The notes below the pieces were generated by a model that had not been told where the DNA came from, did not search any database, and saw only the letters and a list, made by a program, of their open reading frames with translations. From the NCBI GenBank assembly GCA_963932465.1, contig OZ010796.1, positions 76,032,974 through 76,096,973 on the forward strand: 64,000 bases of DNA. Direction: 5' to 3'. The position numbers and the translations under genes were made by a program. Shown one piece after another: positions 11,734 to 23,702 of the stretch (positions within the stretch are counted from its first letter, which is position 1; every line of letters starts with the position of its first letter). Source of the stretch: Maratus speciosus. Lineage: Eukaryota; Arthropoda; Arachnida; Araneae; Salticidae.

Positions 11734-12529
11734 ATAGAACCACCTGCTAAAAAACAATTGGTTGGCCCAGTTTCATTAGAAGATTATACTTGTGATGATG
11801 TTAAAAGTCTTATTAATGCTGTGCAATTAATCGAAAGCTGGCTTCCGATAGCTGAAGCTGAAAACAGCGACAAATTGACAGGAAGGTTTTTGTTTCGACA
11901 GGTAATCTCTCCTAATGATACCAATCACAAATGCTTATTGTGCACATCAAAGAACATTTCAAAGAACAAATTCGGTTGTCTATTTGATTTGAAAAAACAT
12001 TACTCTCATGTCCATGAGTTAGACTCAGAGTCATCTAAAGCTGAAATCAACCAGAACATCGTTTTTATTAATGAACCTCCTAATATCACAGAACAGACAC
12101 TTCTTAAATCAGAGTGTAAGTTTTGCGAGATCCAATTGAAAAATATGGCAGAAATTAGGTCACACTACCATACAATTCATAATAGAGTTGTTAGGCCAGT
12201 TCCAGAACAGCAAGTAAAAGAATTAACATCATCTATATTTTGCAGCATATGTTCTGAAATGTCTAAAAATTTTACAGAACATCATACACATATGAAAAAT
12301 GTTCATCAATTTCAAATATATGTTTGTGATTGTAATTTTATTAGTTCTGAACCAAACAGACTACAGACACATTTAAAGAAAAAACACCCACAAGCTACTA
12401 GTCTTCAGCCAAGTATTGTAGTCGAAAAAGGAAGTGAAGAGAAGCTGAAATGTCCTGTTTGTGAGCTCTTTATTAATGGCAAAGAGAAATTAGATCAACA
12501 TATTTTGTTGGCTCATTCTATTCAAACAG
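11734..12529 (+). CDS. C2H2 zinc-finger protein, large internal exon
   Basis: The exon opens after a TTTATAG acceptor at codon phase 0 and closes at CAG|GTATTT in phase 1. Numbering from the codon at 11758, five zinc fingers are visible: C59/C62-H81/H86, C120/C123-H136/H141, C162/C165-H178/H183, C190/C192-H205/H210 (only one residue between the cysteines) and C232/C235-H248/H253. All use an H-x4-H spacing, and irregular linkers replace the TGEKP linker, so this is not a KRAB-type tandem-finger protein. It is likely a nuclear DNA-binding or chromatin protein. Coding character is strong: ~265 codons open in AT-rich DNA. No start codon is present, so the N-terminus lies on an upstream exon not recognised here. 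The exact family cannot be named. Confidence 0.85.
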
Positions 12530-12653
12530 GTATTTAGATATTTAATATTTAAAAAGATTTATCACACTGTGTAATGTTCAATTGAATTATATATTTTTTA
12601 TTTATCATTTGGTCATTTGAATTTCCTTCTTAATTGCAGTATCTTTATTTTAG

Positions 12654-12751
12654 GATCTAAAATATGTTGTTCTAAATGCCTTCAACCATGTGATACATCT
12701 AAAGATTTCATTCTTCATATATTTTCCTGTGCTCCAAAAATAGATGATCAA
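12654..12751 (+). CDS. C2H2-type zinc-finger protein, next exon
   Basis: Acceptor TTATTTTAG and donor CAA|GTATGT bound a 98-nt exon. It completes the split codon of the preceding exon (phase 1 into 2 nt), and the intron between is only 124 bp. It adds a finger of C-x2-C ... H-x3-C form (ICCSKC ... HIFSC) and ends in an acidic D-D-Q at phase 0. Frame agreement and the continuing finger pattern make it confidently the same gene. Confidence 0.82.
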
Positions 12752-12782
12752 GTATGTTCTTTAACATTAATTTTGAAGTATA

Positions 12783-13734
12783 CCGTATTTTCCGGGAATA
12801 ACGCTGTGGCGTTAAACTAGATTTTTCTGGTTTGAAAACAAAAATGCGGCCAATAACTAGGTGCGGCTTGTAAATAGTACTAAATTTACTGCCAATCATT
12901 ATTTAAAAATTTTAAATCTGGTTAAAAAAAAAAATAATCCATGATCTTATGTTGTACTTCTGAAAAGAAAAAACAATGTCTGGCACGGCAGGAAGGTATC
13001 AACGTGTTTACAAACAATGCAATTTTCATGAGCAAAAAATTGCACTTTGTCCGGGCATAGCATCCAATCACAATGATCCTCCTCAAGTTCACCTGGCATC
13101 TTGCATGCCATATAAGGAATAACTCCTCCCACTTTCTCCCTCGTTCATTCTTCGCCAGAGCCGATAAAACTACAGGAAAACTATTTTGCTCTATGTTCAT
13201 AATTACTTTCAGCATTACGTTTGGCAACAGCTCGATTAATCTTAAACACAATCAAGCGTGCAAGCCCGATCCAAAACAAACGAGATGCGATCTGCCGGCT
13301 CATTTTTTTTTATAGTGACACGAATGATGCAGATGATTTCATAGACACCAATCACAGTTTCTCGCCTGAAATTTAAAAATTATTCCAGAGTGATACTGAG
13401 GACAAAGATTTTGATGGGTTTTCAAATGTATAACATCAATTATTCGTTGCTACTGTATTATTATTTTTTTCTGTTTCTTAAAATAAATAACGTTGATAAT
13501 GGAATTAATTGTTCAATTAATTAAAAGATAAATTATTTAAGTTCAAAATGTTTAATTTTATGTCTGCCAATTAATAATTTTAATTAATTGCACTTGGTAT
13601 ATTTTTATAATGTATGTGACGTTATGCACAGCGCGGCGATATACTCGGTGCGGCGTTAAACTAGGTTTTTTTGTTTTGTTTTTTAAGTAACTGCGGCGTT
13701 ATACTCGGTGCGGCGTTATTCTCGGAAAATACGG
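12783..13734. mobile_element. pogo/Tigger-type non-autonomous element in the intron
   Basis: Terminal inverted repeats CCGTATTTTCCGRGAATAAC, with TA on both sides (12781-12782 and 13735-13736). GCGGCGTTA-type subterminal repeats sit at both ends. The ~950-bp body has no intact transposase. A minus-strand frame around 12922-13251 might be a remnant of a DNA-binding domain, but this is weak. Confidence 0.75.
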
Positions 13735-13736
13735 TA

Positions 13737-15171
13737 ACTGTTATTTCGAAGCATTAGCCAAAATAAAAATAAGGAAATAAAGAAAAATGCTTTAAAATGT
13801 AGAAAATAATTAAAATCTGTTTTTATTTCTGACTGTATTTTATGATTCTTGCTCTATTTCAGTACTGTTATTATGTGTTAAGTACTAAATCTCATAGATC
13901 TTTACTGTAATTTTTATTGCTGAGAAAGTCACAAGTTTTAATTATCTGGACTTCAAAAGCAGTTACAAGCAGCAAAATAGAAAGAAATAAAAGAATATGT
14001 TTTGTTACTGTCCCGTACTTTAATTTTCCATATAATTATTTTTATTTATTTATGATTTTGTCATGATGTAACACACTTTTACTTAGTTCATAGTTCAAAA
14101 TAACATATTGCAGTCTTACTAAGATTAACTTTTATGAGCACAGAAGCACTTTTGTTAATTTTGGCACAACTGTTCCTCGCCACTACTGCCCATGTCACTA
14201 CTGTCCCCTTTCAATGAAATTTCATCAGCTCACTACCCTGTTGAAATTTTACTCAATCTTGATTAAAAGAATACACACCAGGATTTTTATTTTAAATTAT
14301 TCAATATATTTATTGAACTCAGTTCTATGAGGCTTTTATTTAAATAAATGTATGGATAAATTTCTTGTTCAAATCGAATTAAATAAATTATAAAACCTAG
14401 CCGGTAGGTAGGTAAAAGAAAAATACTATTTAAAGTTCATGTCAAAATGTTGTGCATTACTCCATATCTATGGGTCTTATTTCTAAAAAAAAAATGTTTA
14501 AAATTTAATGTTTATTTTTTACTAAATCACAGAGTGAAATTAGCCACTTATTGGAGAATTATCACCCATATGCAGGTATATGAGCCATTCTCAAAATTTT
14601 TTAACTTTCAGGAATAAAAATCTTGTGAAATTAAACTTACTAAAATAACATTTTAAACTTATAGACAAATGCCTTAATGATTAAAAAAAATGGTCAGCAG
14701 CAATTTTTTCTTTTTATTTAACTGAGGTTTAAGTCAAACTTGCGAGTTTAATTTTCCTTACCATTTTACTACTATAACTTTTTATTTTCTTCTAAATTTT
14801 TACTTATAATGAATTTGCATAGTACCCACAGGGCAATCGAATAAGAAATAATAACTATGTAGTATTTTTAGTATAAAATTTTGGTATAACATTGTCTTAA
14901 AGAGGTGTTAAAGAAGGGACAATAAGATTTTTAAAAAAGGGGACGGTATAGGAAAAAAAAGGGATGGTAAGGATGGGCGGTGAGGAAAATTACCACCTAT
15001 TTTTATGCAAATCATGTTAAGACTAAGTGATAGCCACAATGTTCATTGATTCTTAGAAACAGTTATTTACATTGGATTAAATTTTAAAAAATTATTTACC
15101 TCAAAAACTGCAGGAATAAACCTTGGGGGCGATAAGACTACCAATAAAGCCACAATGCTTGAAATTGATAT
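13737..15171. other. AT-rich intron sequence, no gene seen
   Basis: No convincing frame. GGGACGGTA/TACTGTCCC-like motifs recur (about 14010, 14200, 14940 and 15480) and may be remains of a repeat. Confidence 0.45.
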
Positions 15172-15175
15172 TTAA

Positions 15176-15332
15176 CACGTTGAATGCCATGTCAGTCACC
15201 AGTGACTGATACTGATCTTTCCGTTTATGCCGCATCAGTCATTGGTGACTGATACTTATAAATTCTGTAATGGGAGTCTTATTTTGTGGCCTAAACAGAA
15301 AGACAGACAAAATAGACTTGGCATTCAACGTG
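15176..15332. mobile_element. 157-bp TTAA MITE (piggyBac-type)
   Basis: Perfect 14-bp terminal repeats CACGTTGAATGCCA / TGGCATTCAACGTG are flanked by TTAA (15172-15175 and 15333-15336). Inside is a repeated GTCACCAGTGACTGATAC-like palindromic motif. Precise TTAA targets and the small size fit piggyBac-mobilised MITEs. Confidence 0.85.
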
Positions 15333-15336
15333 TTAA

Positions 15337-16187
15337 ATGCTGATTTAAATTCTGCAGTAGATTTCCTGTCAAAGAATTTTAGCCATTCTTTCTCTAGCAT
15401 ACTTCTGCATGAGAAAAAAGTTGAAAAAAATTCTGTGGCTGCATCTGAAGTGATTTTTTGTATAATTTTAACAAGAGGGACGGTAAGGAATCTAAAACAC
15501 AGGTACAGAGTTAAAAAAATAATAACAACTGTAAAAATGTGTGCAGGTTATATTTTTGCTACATATTTATATAAAACAATAGTCCTAATTTTGGAAAAAA
15601 ATTACATAGAATTACTTTTATTGAAACAATTTTATATAAACAGCTCCAAACTCAGAATCAAGGACACAGGACACGGAATGGTATAGGAATTTCATGGTGT
15701 ATTTGGACCCCCAAAATTGCCCAAAACTTATTTATCTCATTAATATTGTTATGCAGGCATGCAATGGGATGTTTTCCAGTATAATAAATTAAAAACAAAA
15801 CAAGAACATGTACCAAAATAAAAAATATTATTCAGGGACTGAAAAGTCAAAAGATTGTGAGAATGCATCATATCTTGTTATTCATATTGTTATTTTGCTA
15901 TTTGAATTTCATGCACAAATTTTATACATAATTTGACTGTTTTAATTATTTGACATATTTTAGCTCAATAATGCTTATTTTTTAAACTCTATTTCTTTAC
16001 ATGACTAAGTTCCATGACTGCTGTAACTAAGTTCTTTTTTTTTTGTGTGTGTATGGTATTTATAATGTCGATGTAAGAAATGCTTTTTCTAAAGGAAAAG
16101 CATGTGAGATTTTGAAGTGTAAATTTTATTCATGATATGGTATTTTCTTGTAAATATTACTAGAATATGATCATATTTTTTTTTCAT
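15337..16187. other. AT-rich intron sequence, no gene seen
   Basis: The open frame 15270-15686 runs from the MITE into this stretch. Its product is a low-complexity mix of K, I, L and Y, as expected from AT-rich noise. Confidence 0.45.
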
Positions 16188-16191
16188 TTAA

Positions 16192-16402
16192 CCCTACACC
16201 TAACAGATGGGTCCAATGAACCCGACAGATATATTCAAAATGATTTTTTTCATAAAAAAGAAAGACTCAAAATTCCATAAATATGTGACTTTTTCTGCTA
16301 CCTACCTGCTCTCCCACTACTCTTTTTTTTTTTTTTTTAACATGAGAAAAATCATTTTAAATGTACCTGTAGGTTTTATTGGATCTGTCCGTAAGCTGAG
16401 GC
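16192..16402. mobile_element. 211-bp TTAA MITE, second family
   Basis: TTAA flanks it at 16188-16191 and 16403-16406. The ends are imperfect inverted repeats sharing an ACAGAT...TCCAAT...ACC.ACAG pattern. The match is clear in the subterminal part and weak in the outer ten bases. Confidence 0.55.
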
Positions 16403-16659
16403 TTAATTTTCAGTTGTTATTTTTTAAGAGATGCAAAACTTTTAATTAATCTGATTATTTTAATTTTTCTTAATAGAAATTAATTTCATATATATTTGTT
16501 TTCATTAAAATAAGTTATAGTTAGCACATTAACTCATTATTAAAATCATTTGAGTTGTGGTTAAAAAACAATTACATCATAAGGGCAGCAAAATAATGCT
16601 CGCCTCAGGCATTGAAATTTCAAGCGCCAGCCCTGTGCCCTACTTTACACCTGAATTCA

Positions 16660-16935
16660 AGATGTTCCTGTTGGACATTTTCACTGAAGACTGAGTGATA
16701 AGTCGAGGTTGTAAGTTTAAGTAACCCTCATGATCTCCAGACTTGAATCCGGCAGATTTTTTGATTGTGGGGATACTTAGTCTCGTGTGCATCAGGGCTC
16801 TTCAGCTACTTTACTAGAACTTAAAGATGCCCATTCGACAGACAGTCAGTGGCATCAATGCCAACATGTTATGCTAAGCTGTAATAGGCATATTGACTCA
16901 CCTCACTTGCCTAATACCTGGTGGTGGTGCTGATG
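16660..16935 (+). pseudogene. Tc1/mariner-superfamily transposase C-terminal fossil
   Basis: One frame reads S-P-D-L-N-P-A-D-F at about 16735-16765, the conserved block between the second and third catalytic residues of Tc1/mariner-like transposases. Further on come R-Q-T-V-S-G-I-N-A-N-M-L-type residues. Stops and shifts interrupt it, and no terminal repeats are recognised. Confidence 0.6.
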
Positions 16936-17123
16936 TTAAACATCTTTAAAATAAATGCACAGTGTCATATTATTGCAATTTGTTTCATTGTCTGTTTGTA
17001 TTTTCCTGATTTGTATAAAATATTTCAGTATGATGGCTCTCTTTCGGTTATTTTTTAAATCATTTTTTTGGAAAAAAAAATACAATGTTCCTCTGTAGTC
17101 TGAGTGCTACATGACCAAAATAA

Positions 17124-17223
17124 AATGAAAAGATGATAAGAATATATCGATGAAATGAAAAGATGATAAGAATATATCGATGATAAGAATATATCGAATA
17201 TATCATGATAAGAATATATCGAT
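17124..17223. repeat. Short tandem repeat, GATAAGAATATATCGAT unit
   Basis: Four to five copies of GATAAGAATATATCGAT-like sequence, two within a 28-bp duplicated unit that starts ATGAAAAGAT. It forms the left edge of the large foldback that follows. Confidence 0.8.
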
Positions 17224-18697
17224 TGGTCAGTATCTACTTTATATTAATGCAATGATTTTCAGAAGGGGGAGGCATCACGTAAAGTCGTGGGAATTCAAGA
17301 TGGCTGATATTCAAAATGGCGTCATTTTCTAAATTTTCTTATTATCTATGATATAAATGTGTGTTTCAGGTCAATTTATATGTTTTTAACGTCAAAAATT
17401 TCATTTTTAACACTTTCTGTTATAGTTGAATGAGTTTATGAATTCAGTTTGTCTGCTTGTCATTCCGTGCTCTAACTCGCTTAAATTCACTCAGATTTTC
17501 ATGTAATTTATGTATGTTATTGTAGTTTACAATAACATGTTCTGAAAAAAAATCGACGTGTCTAGCATTTATAGTCCGTTTACGGGGCTTTCAAAAGAAT
17601 TCCATTACATTATTGTCTATTAGTCCGGTTGCTAAAGTTGAGAAAACTGTAAATCATGAGAAGAATATACCAATTGATGAGTATCTACTTTATAGTAATA
17701 CAATCCACATAAAAGGGGGAGGATAGTGTAAAGTCGTAGGAATTCAAGATGGCGGCTGTTATTAAAAATGACATCATTTTCTGGAATCCTTGATATTTTC
17801 ATACTATTCATCGTATAAAAGTATGTTTGATGTAAAATTCCAGGCTTTTAAGGTTAAAAATGTCATTTGTAACACATTCCAACATTGTTGAAAAGTATTT
17901 ATGAATCCTATTTATGTAGCTATCTGACTGGCCATGCTTCTAATTCACTTAAATATACCTGGATATCCATGTAATTTAAATATTTTATTTATATATGTAA
18001 TTTAAATATGTGGTATAGAGATCTGCACGGGTCAGACTCGGGCCTTACTTTTTTCCTGAAGGTTCGGGCCAGGCCTAACTTATTTTTTCTGCACAGAGCC
18101 GGTACTGGTTTCGTTCCTAATCTTCACGGCCCAAAATTTTCATTCCTAGTTTTGACCCAGCCCGTATGAAAATCATTGTCTCGGTGTGGCCTGGTCCGTT
18201 CAAAGGTCAGTAAAATTAGGCTTGGCACAAATTTTTTTTCAAAAAATGCATACATTTTTAAATCGCCATTATTCTAGAATTAAACATTCAAATTCATTCT
18301 TTTTAAAGAATAGTAGATTTCTACGCTCATTAAAATATTGTTAAATTAAAATATAGTAAAACATGTGAAAAAGAACCTGCCCTTGACAGAATCTTGTTTT
18401 AAACTGCAAAATGTGTTCATCCATGCAAAATTAATATACTATACTATGTAACAAAAGAATATATAATACATTTATACTTGCTAAGAAATGAACTTGTCTA
18501 TAACACATTTTTTTTTTCTATCCAATTGTGTCTTAGATTTTATAGTATTATTTTATTGTATAGCATTTTTCTGATTTTTAACACTTCAATACATGGAATA
18601 TGGATTAATAATATTAATGATAACTGAAACATTTACATACAAGAAATAGAGATTCATTAAAAAAATAAATATTGCACCCTGCGGCATTTCTATAAAA

Positions 18698-19317
18698 ATT
18701 AAACAAAAACATAATTTGCATAACAAATTAAAAAAGAAAACAATTTATTTCCTACATTGTTTAAGCCCGAGAAGGGACAGATATTAAGATGTTTCATTCA
18801 GTTAGCTCTACGTCTAATGTTACATTTTTGTAACGAATAAGTTAAACCAATTGAACCTTAAAAAATAAAAATAAAATTCAAACAATATGATACTTTTAAC
18901 ACCCTAAAAACTTGGGGTTCCATTCAAATGAAAGCAAAATAAATCTTAGACTTTTTTTAAAGGTTTGTATTTTAGACGTGCCTTATGATTTTATGTACAA
19001 TCATCATAAACCTAATACAAAATCTGTAGTACAAATATTTACAACTAATAAATGGAAAAAGTCTAAGATTTATTTCGCTTTCATTTGAATGGAACCCAAG
19101 TTTTTTAGGGTGTTTAAAGTATCATATTGTTTGAATTTTATTATTTTATTTTTTTAATGTTCAATTGGTTTAACTTATTTGTTACAAAAATGTAACATTA
19201 AACGTAAAGCTAACTGAATTAAACATCTTAATATCTGTCCCTTCTGGGGCTTAAACAATGTAGGAAATAAATTGATTTCTTTTTTAATTTGTTCTGCAAA
19301 TTATGTTTTTGTTTAAT
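18698..19317. repeat. Long inverted repeat inside the hAT (arms ~260 bp)
   Basis: Arms 18698-18957 and 19055-19317 are reverse complements with only a few mismatches and a ~97-base spacer. Its RNA would form a long hairpin. No target duplication was found at its ends, so it may be a nested foldback element or a rearranged part of the hAT. Confidence 0.85.
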
Positions 19318-19875
19318 ATGTCAAGTTTTTTAATAACTACTGCATTCAGACAAACTCATTGCTGAACTCATTTCAAAATTAACAGAATGCACAAATCATT
19401 AAGGTTTGATTATCGCATCACAATTTGTGGTGTAATTTACCAATGATTAATCCAAAATGGTTCATGAAAGCAATAATACAGGTTGTCGTTGTTTGAACAA
19501 AAACTTCTAATCTGAGCATAAAAAATCAAAATTTACTTAAATTTAGTTACCCCCATTTTCCACTTGGGAATGCTATGAATGCAAATATAGTGTTATATCT
19601 TTAATGCTAATATTTAACATCAGTATAGCTGTTATACAGTAAGACATTAAAAAAAAAACGCCAGTTTTACTTAAAAGATTTTTTACCCTTTTCCTCGCAG
19701 GAACGATGTAAACATAAAAGGAAATTGTTACCTAAGTTAAACTTCAGATATTTATTTTGTGGCAACACCAGTCATTTCTGTGCCAGGCAAAAAATATGAC
19801 AAAAGACCTTGAGGGAAAATTTTAGATAAAAAATGCCATAGACATAATGTTAAAAGTTCCCATCTTTTTAAAATT

Positions 19876-20300
19876 TACAAATAATAGACCCCATCAGTGG
19901 TGACGTCAAAGGCAATTCAATTCCATGTACCAACCGTAAATTGGATCCAAATTAACCACAGAGTTCTGAGTCAGATAGGGAGGACACGTAATGGCCGGCA
20001 TGAAGCTAAAAATGTAACCTTGAAATCAATTAAAACCTGTCACAATTCAGTCCAAACAATTGCTGGTAGCTTTGAAAACCTCTCTCATTCCAAATAATTC
20101 AACCCTTGTTCTATGTGCTCGTCTTGTTTGGGTTGAATGATTTGAGCGATATCTGTCTTCATATTGTAAACTGTTTTGACGCATAGTGCATGTCTTATAC
20201 ACTCTGAACTTTCTGGGTTTGTTTGGATCCAATTTGCAGGTCATACGTGGAGTTGAGTTGCCTATGATGTCACACTGATAGGGTCCATTATTTTTTATTT
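19876..20300. repeat. Second inverted repeat inside the hAT (arms ~100 bp)
   Basis: Arms of about 19876-19972 and 20198-20300 share, in inverse order, TCAGTG.TGACRTCA, GGCAAYTCAAYTCCA and AAATTGGATCCAAA. Identity is lower than in the first foldback, so it is probably older. The centre (19973-20197) is unrelated. The frames 19897-20097 and 20047-20334 are by-products. Confidence 0.7.
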
Positions 20301-21986
20301 TTTGTTGATACAAAAAGAAATTTCCTATAAACAACGCATATATTAAGCAGTAAAAATAACCTTGTGTAACACTGACATCATATTGACGATGTAACCGGCA
20401 AAATAAATTTCCCTTATTTGAAAATTTATTAACTTCTAAATGTCGGAAAAATTCAATTTTTATGCCATCTTAAAACAATAAAAACAGTTCAGAATTGGTT
20501 TTTAGCTAATATTCCTTAACGAAATTAAAACTTCATCCATAAATGAATAAAAGAAAACATAAATAAATCACAAAGTTAACACCTTTTTAATCAAACTATG
20601 CGCTCATCTGTATGTAACTTATAGTCCTACTTAAAAATCAGTATTGGTAAAATTTATTTAAATTTTTAGACGTCATATTCACCTACTTTCTGTATTTACT
20701 CATATTAATGTTTCTTGTATTACTTTTATTTCCACTATGATGCCATACTCATCTTATTTTTAATTCTTAAAAAAAAAAATTATTTTTTATTCCAATTTTC
20801 ACGTGTAAATCTTTCAACTGAAAATTAATTGCTGGAGACAAAAATTTATCACGGCTTTTGAATTTTTTGCAACAATAAGAAATAAAGTTAAATTTTATGG
20901 GAAAACGTCCATTGATTCTCAATGAAAATAGCAAAATTTGGAATTATTAAGTAAAATATTTGAATAATTTAAATAAAACATAGCCTGTGCTATTTTCTGG
21001 ATTATAATCCATCCATATGCAAAGGCATTTTATCATCTGTTTTCTGTCTGATATCAGGCAAATGTTTTTACATTTTAAATTTATAACATTATTAAAATTA
21101 GCAAAGAATAAAAAATGAGTGGCATCAGGGACAAAAAGATGAGAAGAAAAAATCAAAAAGTTATGATCTCCATAGGCTTTTCTACGTTAAATTAACATTG
21201 AGAAGTGACATTGGAAATAAATAAGTATTGCGCTGCCGCGGAATACTTAAATGAAGATTATAAACATGAAAAGAAAAGTTAAGATAAATATTTTTGCCTG
21301 AACTCCTTGTACAAGACAAATTTTTAACCAAATCGCCGTAAAAATCAATGTTTTATAGAAATTCACTCGGGCCGAGATTTTAACTTTTTTTGGGCAAGGC
21401 CGGTCTCGGGCCGGACTTTTAGCTGTTATACCGGTTCGGGCCGAACTTTTAACTTTTTTACCGGTCCAGGCCAGGCCAATATTTATTTTGTACGGGCCAG
21501 GCCAAATTTTTTTTTCTCTGAGTCGGGCCGGTCCCAGGCCTGGAAATGGCGGCCTGTGCAGACCTCTAATGTGGTATACAGCAAAAATCTCTATATTGAA
21601 AATGAAGTGTGTAGCGTTTATAGTTCGTTTACAGACACACTTAAAAGAATTCCATCACATTATGATCTGTGGGAGAAAATCATTTTTAATGTGTTTTAAT
21701 GATGTTAAACTCTCTGAAACATATTGAAATTGATATACATCAGTTAAGTGCAGTACAATATACTTGCTGTAAAATATGATGTGCATAGCATTATTGTTCA
21801 TTTACAGGGGTTCAAAAAACAAAACGGCTACAGTACTGTTTATAACCTATGTGCTTTTTACTTTCTTCTATCTTTACAAGATTAAAATATTGGATTCCTG
21901 AAAATTTTCGACTGATATACACGTTTTATGGGTTAGAAATATCAAAAAACATGTTTATACAAAATATCTGCCTGTCCGTCTGTCGC

Positions 21987-22275
21987 CATTGTACCATCAA
22001 AAAGTGTATGAAGTTAGGCATAGAATTGAGCCAAAATTTTGAAGTATATTTTTGGCTGTGGCGCACAGGTTCTCTTTCAATTTAGAAATATTCTGCCAGA
22101 AGAGGGCACTGTAATAGTGATTTTTGTGCCATTTTCATTATTGTACCATCGAAAAGTGTAAAAGTTAAGCATGGAATTGAACCAAATTTTTTGTGTATGT
22201 TTTTGGCTATTGCCAGCAGGTCCTCCTACCAGAAGGGGATGCTGTGATAGCAACTTTTGTATAATTTTCTTGATT
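21987..22275. repeat. Two-unit tandem repeat, ~150-bp period
   Basis: Both units contain CATTGTACCATCRAAAAGTG, GCATRGAATTGARCCAAA, TATKTTTTTGGCT and CCAGAAGRGG in the same order. They sit in the loop of the large foldback. No coding signal. Confidence 0.65.
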
Positions 22276-23629
22276 TTTTGCATTTGTATTACCTATCAGT
22301 GACTTGTGAAGCGACGGAACTTGAGTCTTGCAAAGCTGGCTATTCGCAAACAGCTGATGACTTTAGAATAATGTAAAACTTTGATTTTGATAAATATCAT
22401 GATCGAGTAACTCATTTTTACTCCAATTAATTGACTGAAGCAGAAATTTAAGATGAAAATCAAAGTGGGTATGGTATTGAACTAATAATATTGAAATATT
22501 AACATCTGTAACTGTTTTTTGAAATATTAAGATGTATGGGATAGAAGGAAGTTTTGGGATTGGCACATCCAACTAGTTTAATTATAGTATGCGTTTTCAA
22601 ATTTTACTAAGTATGAAAGAATTGCAAACTGTTGTAATTACTAGTAAAGATTATTTTCTTAGTTAGGAGTGCAGCTTATAAATATACAATATAATTATGA
22701 TTATTAGTTGCCACCATTCAACGTGATCTAAAATTTCATCTTATATTTCACTTTCTTAATATTGCGATTCCTGACTATACTTGCAGACTCTTTGACAAGC
22801 AGATGATAAATCTGTGAATTAAAATGATGCCATTTTGAGTAACAGCCACCCTCTTGAATTTCTAGGATTTTATGTGATACCTCCCCCTCTTATATGGATT
22901 GTATTAATATAAAGTAGGTACTCACCAGTCGGTATATTCTTCTCATGATTTGCAGTTTTTTCAACCAAAGCACCTGGACTAATAGACAATAACGTAATGG
23001 AATTCTTTTGAGGGTCCTGTAAACAGACTATAAAAGCTATACATTTCAATTTTTATTCAGAACATATTATTATAAACTTCAATATCATATATAAATTACA
23101 TGACAATCTGAGTGAATTTAAGCAAGTTAGAGCATAGAATGACAAGCAGACAAACAAACAAACAGACAAATTGAATTGAAATACTCATTCAACTACGACG
23201 AAAAGTGTTAAAAATAAAATTTTTGACGTTAAAAACATCGAAATCGACCTAAAACACACATTCATATGCTGGATAGTATGAAGATTCACAAATGACACCA
23301 TTTTGAATAACAGCCGCCATCTTGAATTCTCACGACTTTACGCGATGCCCCCCCCCCCCCCCTCTGAAATACATTGTGTTAATATAAAGTAGATACTCAC
23401 CAATCTGTATATTCTTATCCCGATTTGCAGTTTTCTCAACCGTATCACCTGTACTATTGATCCTATCCACACAAACTAAAATTTTTTTAGCATTACTTCT
23501 TTTATTATGACTTTTCTAAGTCTGCACAAATTTATGATTCACCCTGTATATTCCATTCTTTGTGCTTTTGTGTCATTTCTAATCTTCCTTCCAGTATTTG
23601 CACTATTTAAATATTCCTTTGTTATTTAG

Positions 23630-23702
23630 TCTCAGAAAAGAGATGAAAAGAAGACTAGTTCCTTGCAATACTCCAGAGAACATTATACAGAAAGGAAAGA
23701 GC
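23630..23702 (+). CDS. Candidate internal exon of the zinc-finger gene
   Basis: A 73-nt stretch between a GTTATTTAG acceptor and a consensus donor (GAGC|GTAAGT). Two of three frames are open. Read from the second base it gives a basic, protein-like segment (KEMKRRLVPCNTPENIIQKG) that exits at phase 0 and agrees with the next three candidate exons. Read from the first base it would join the exon at 12654-12751 directly, but the next candidate exon then stops after three codons. I prefer the second-base frame, which needs one missed exon before it or another donor. Confidence 0.5.

Larger units (their letters stand above)
18016..21568. mobile_element. Non-autonomous hAT element, 3.55 kb
   Basis: Starts TAGAGATCTGCACGG and ends CCTGTGCAGACCTCTA. 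A perfect 8-bp target duplication ATGTGGTA lies at 18008-18015 and 21569-21576. Both ends carry CGGGCC-rich subterminal repeats (18025-18200 and 21365-21550). There is no transposase frame. The interior contains two separate inverted-repeat structures. It interrupts one ~450-bp unit of the surrounding foldback, which gives the order of insertion. Confidence 0.92.
17205..23430. repeat. Large foldback of ~450-bp units, split by a hAT
   Basis: Units with TAAAGTCGTRGGAATTCAAG and ATGGCGGCTG start near 17280 and 17728 on the + strand. They reappear in reverse complement at about 22800-23430, including the AGAATATACC...GAGTA, GGGGGAGG and TAGTCC...GAATTCC modules. The left series resumes after the hAT (from 21577), so before that insertion the structure was about 2.7 kb. 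A C15 run sits at 23346-23360. No coding capacity is seen. Confidence 0.75.

Noticed and set aside
15270..15686. 138-codon + strand ORF
   Set aside because: Starts inside a TTAA MITE, runs into AT-rich DNA, product is low-complexity, and no splice or promoter context.
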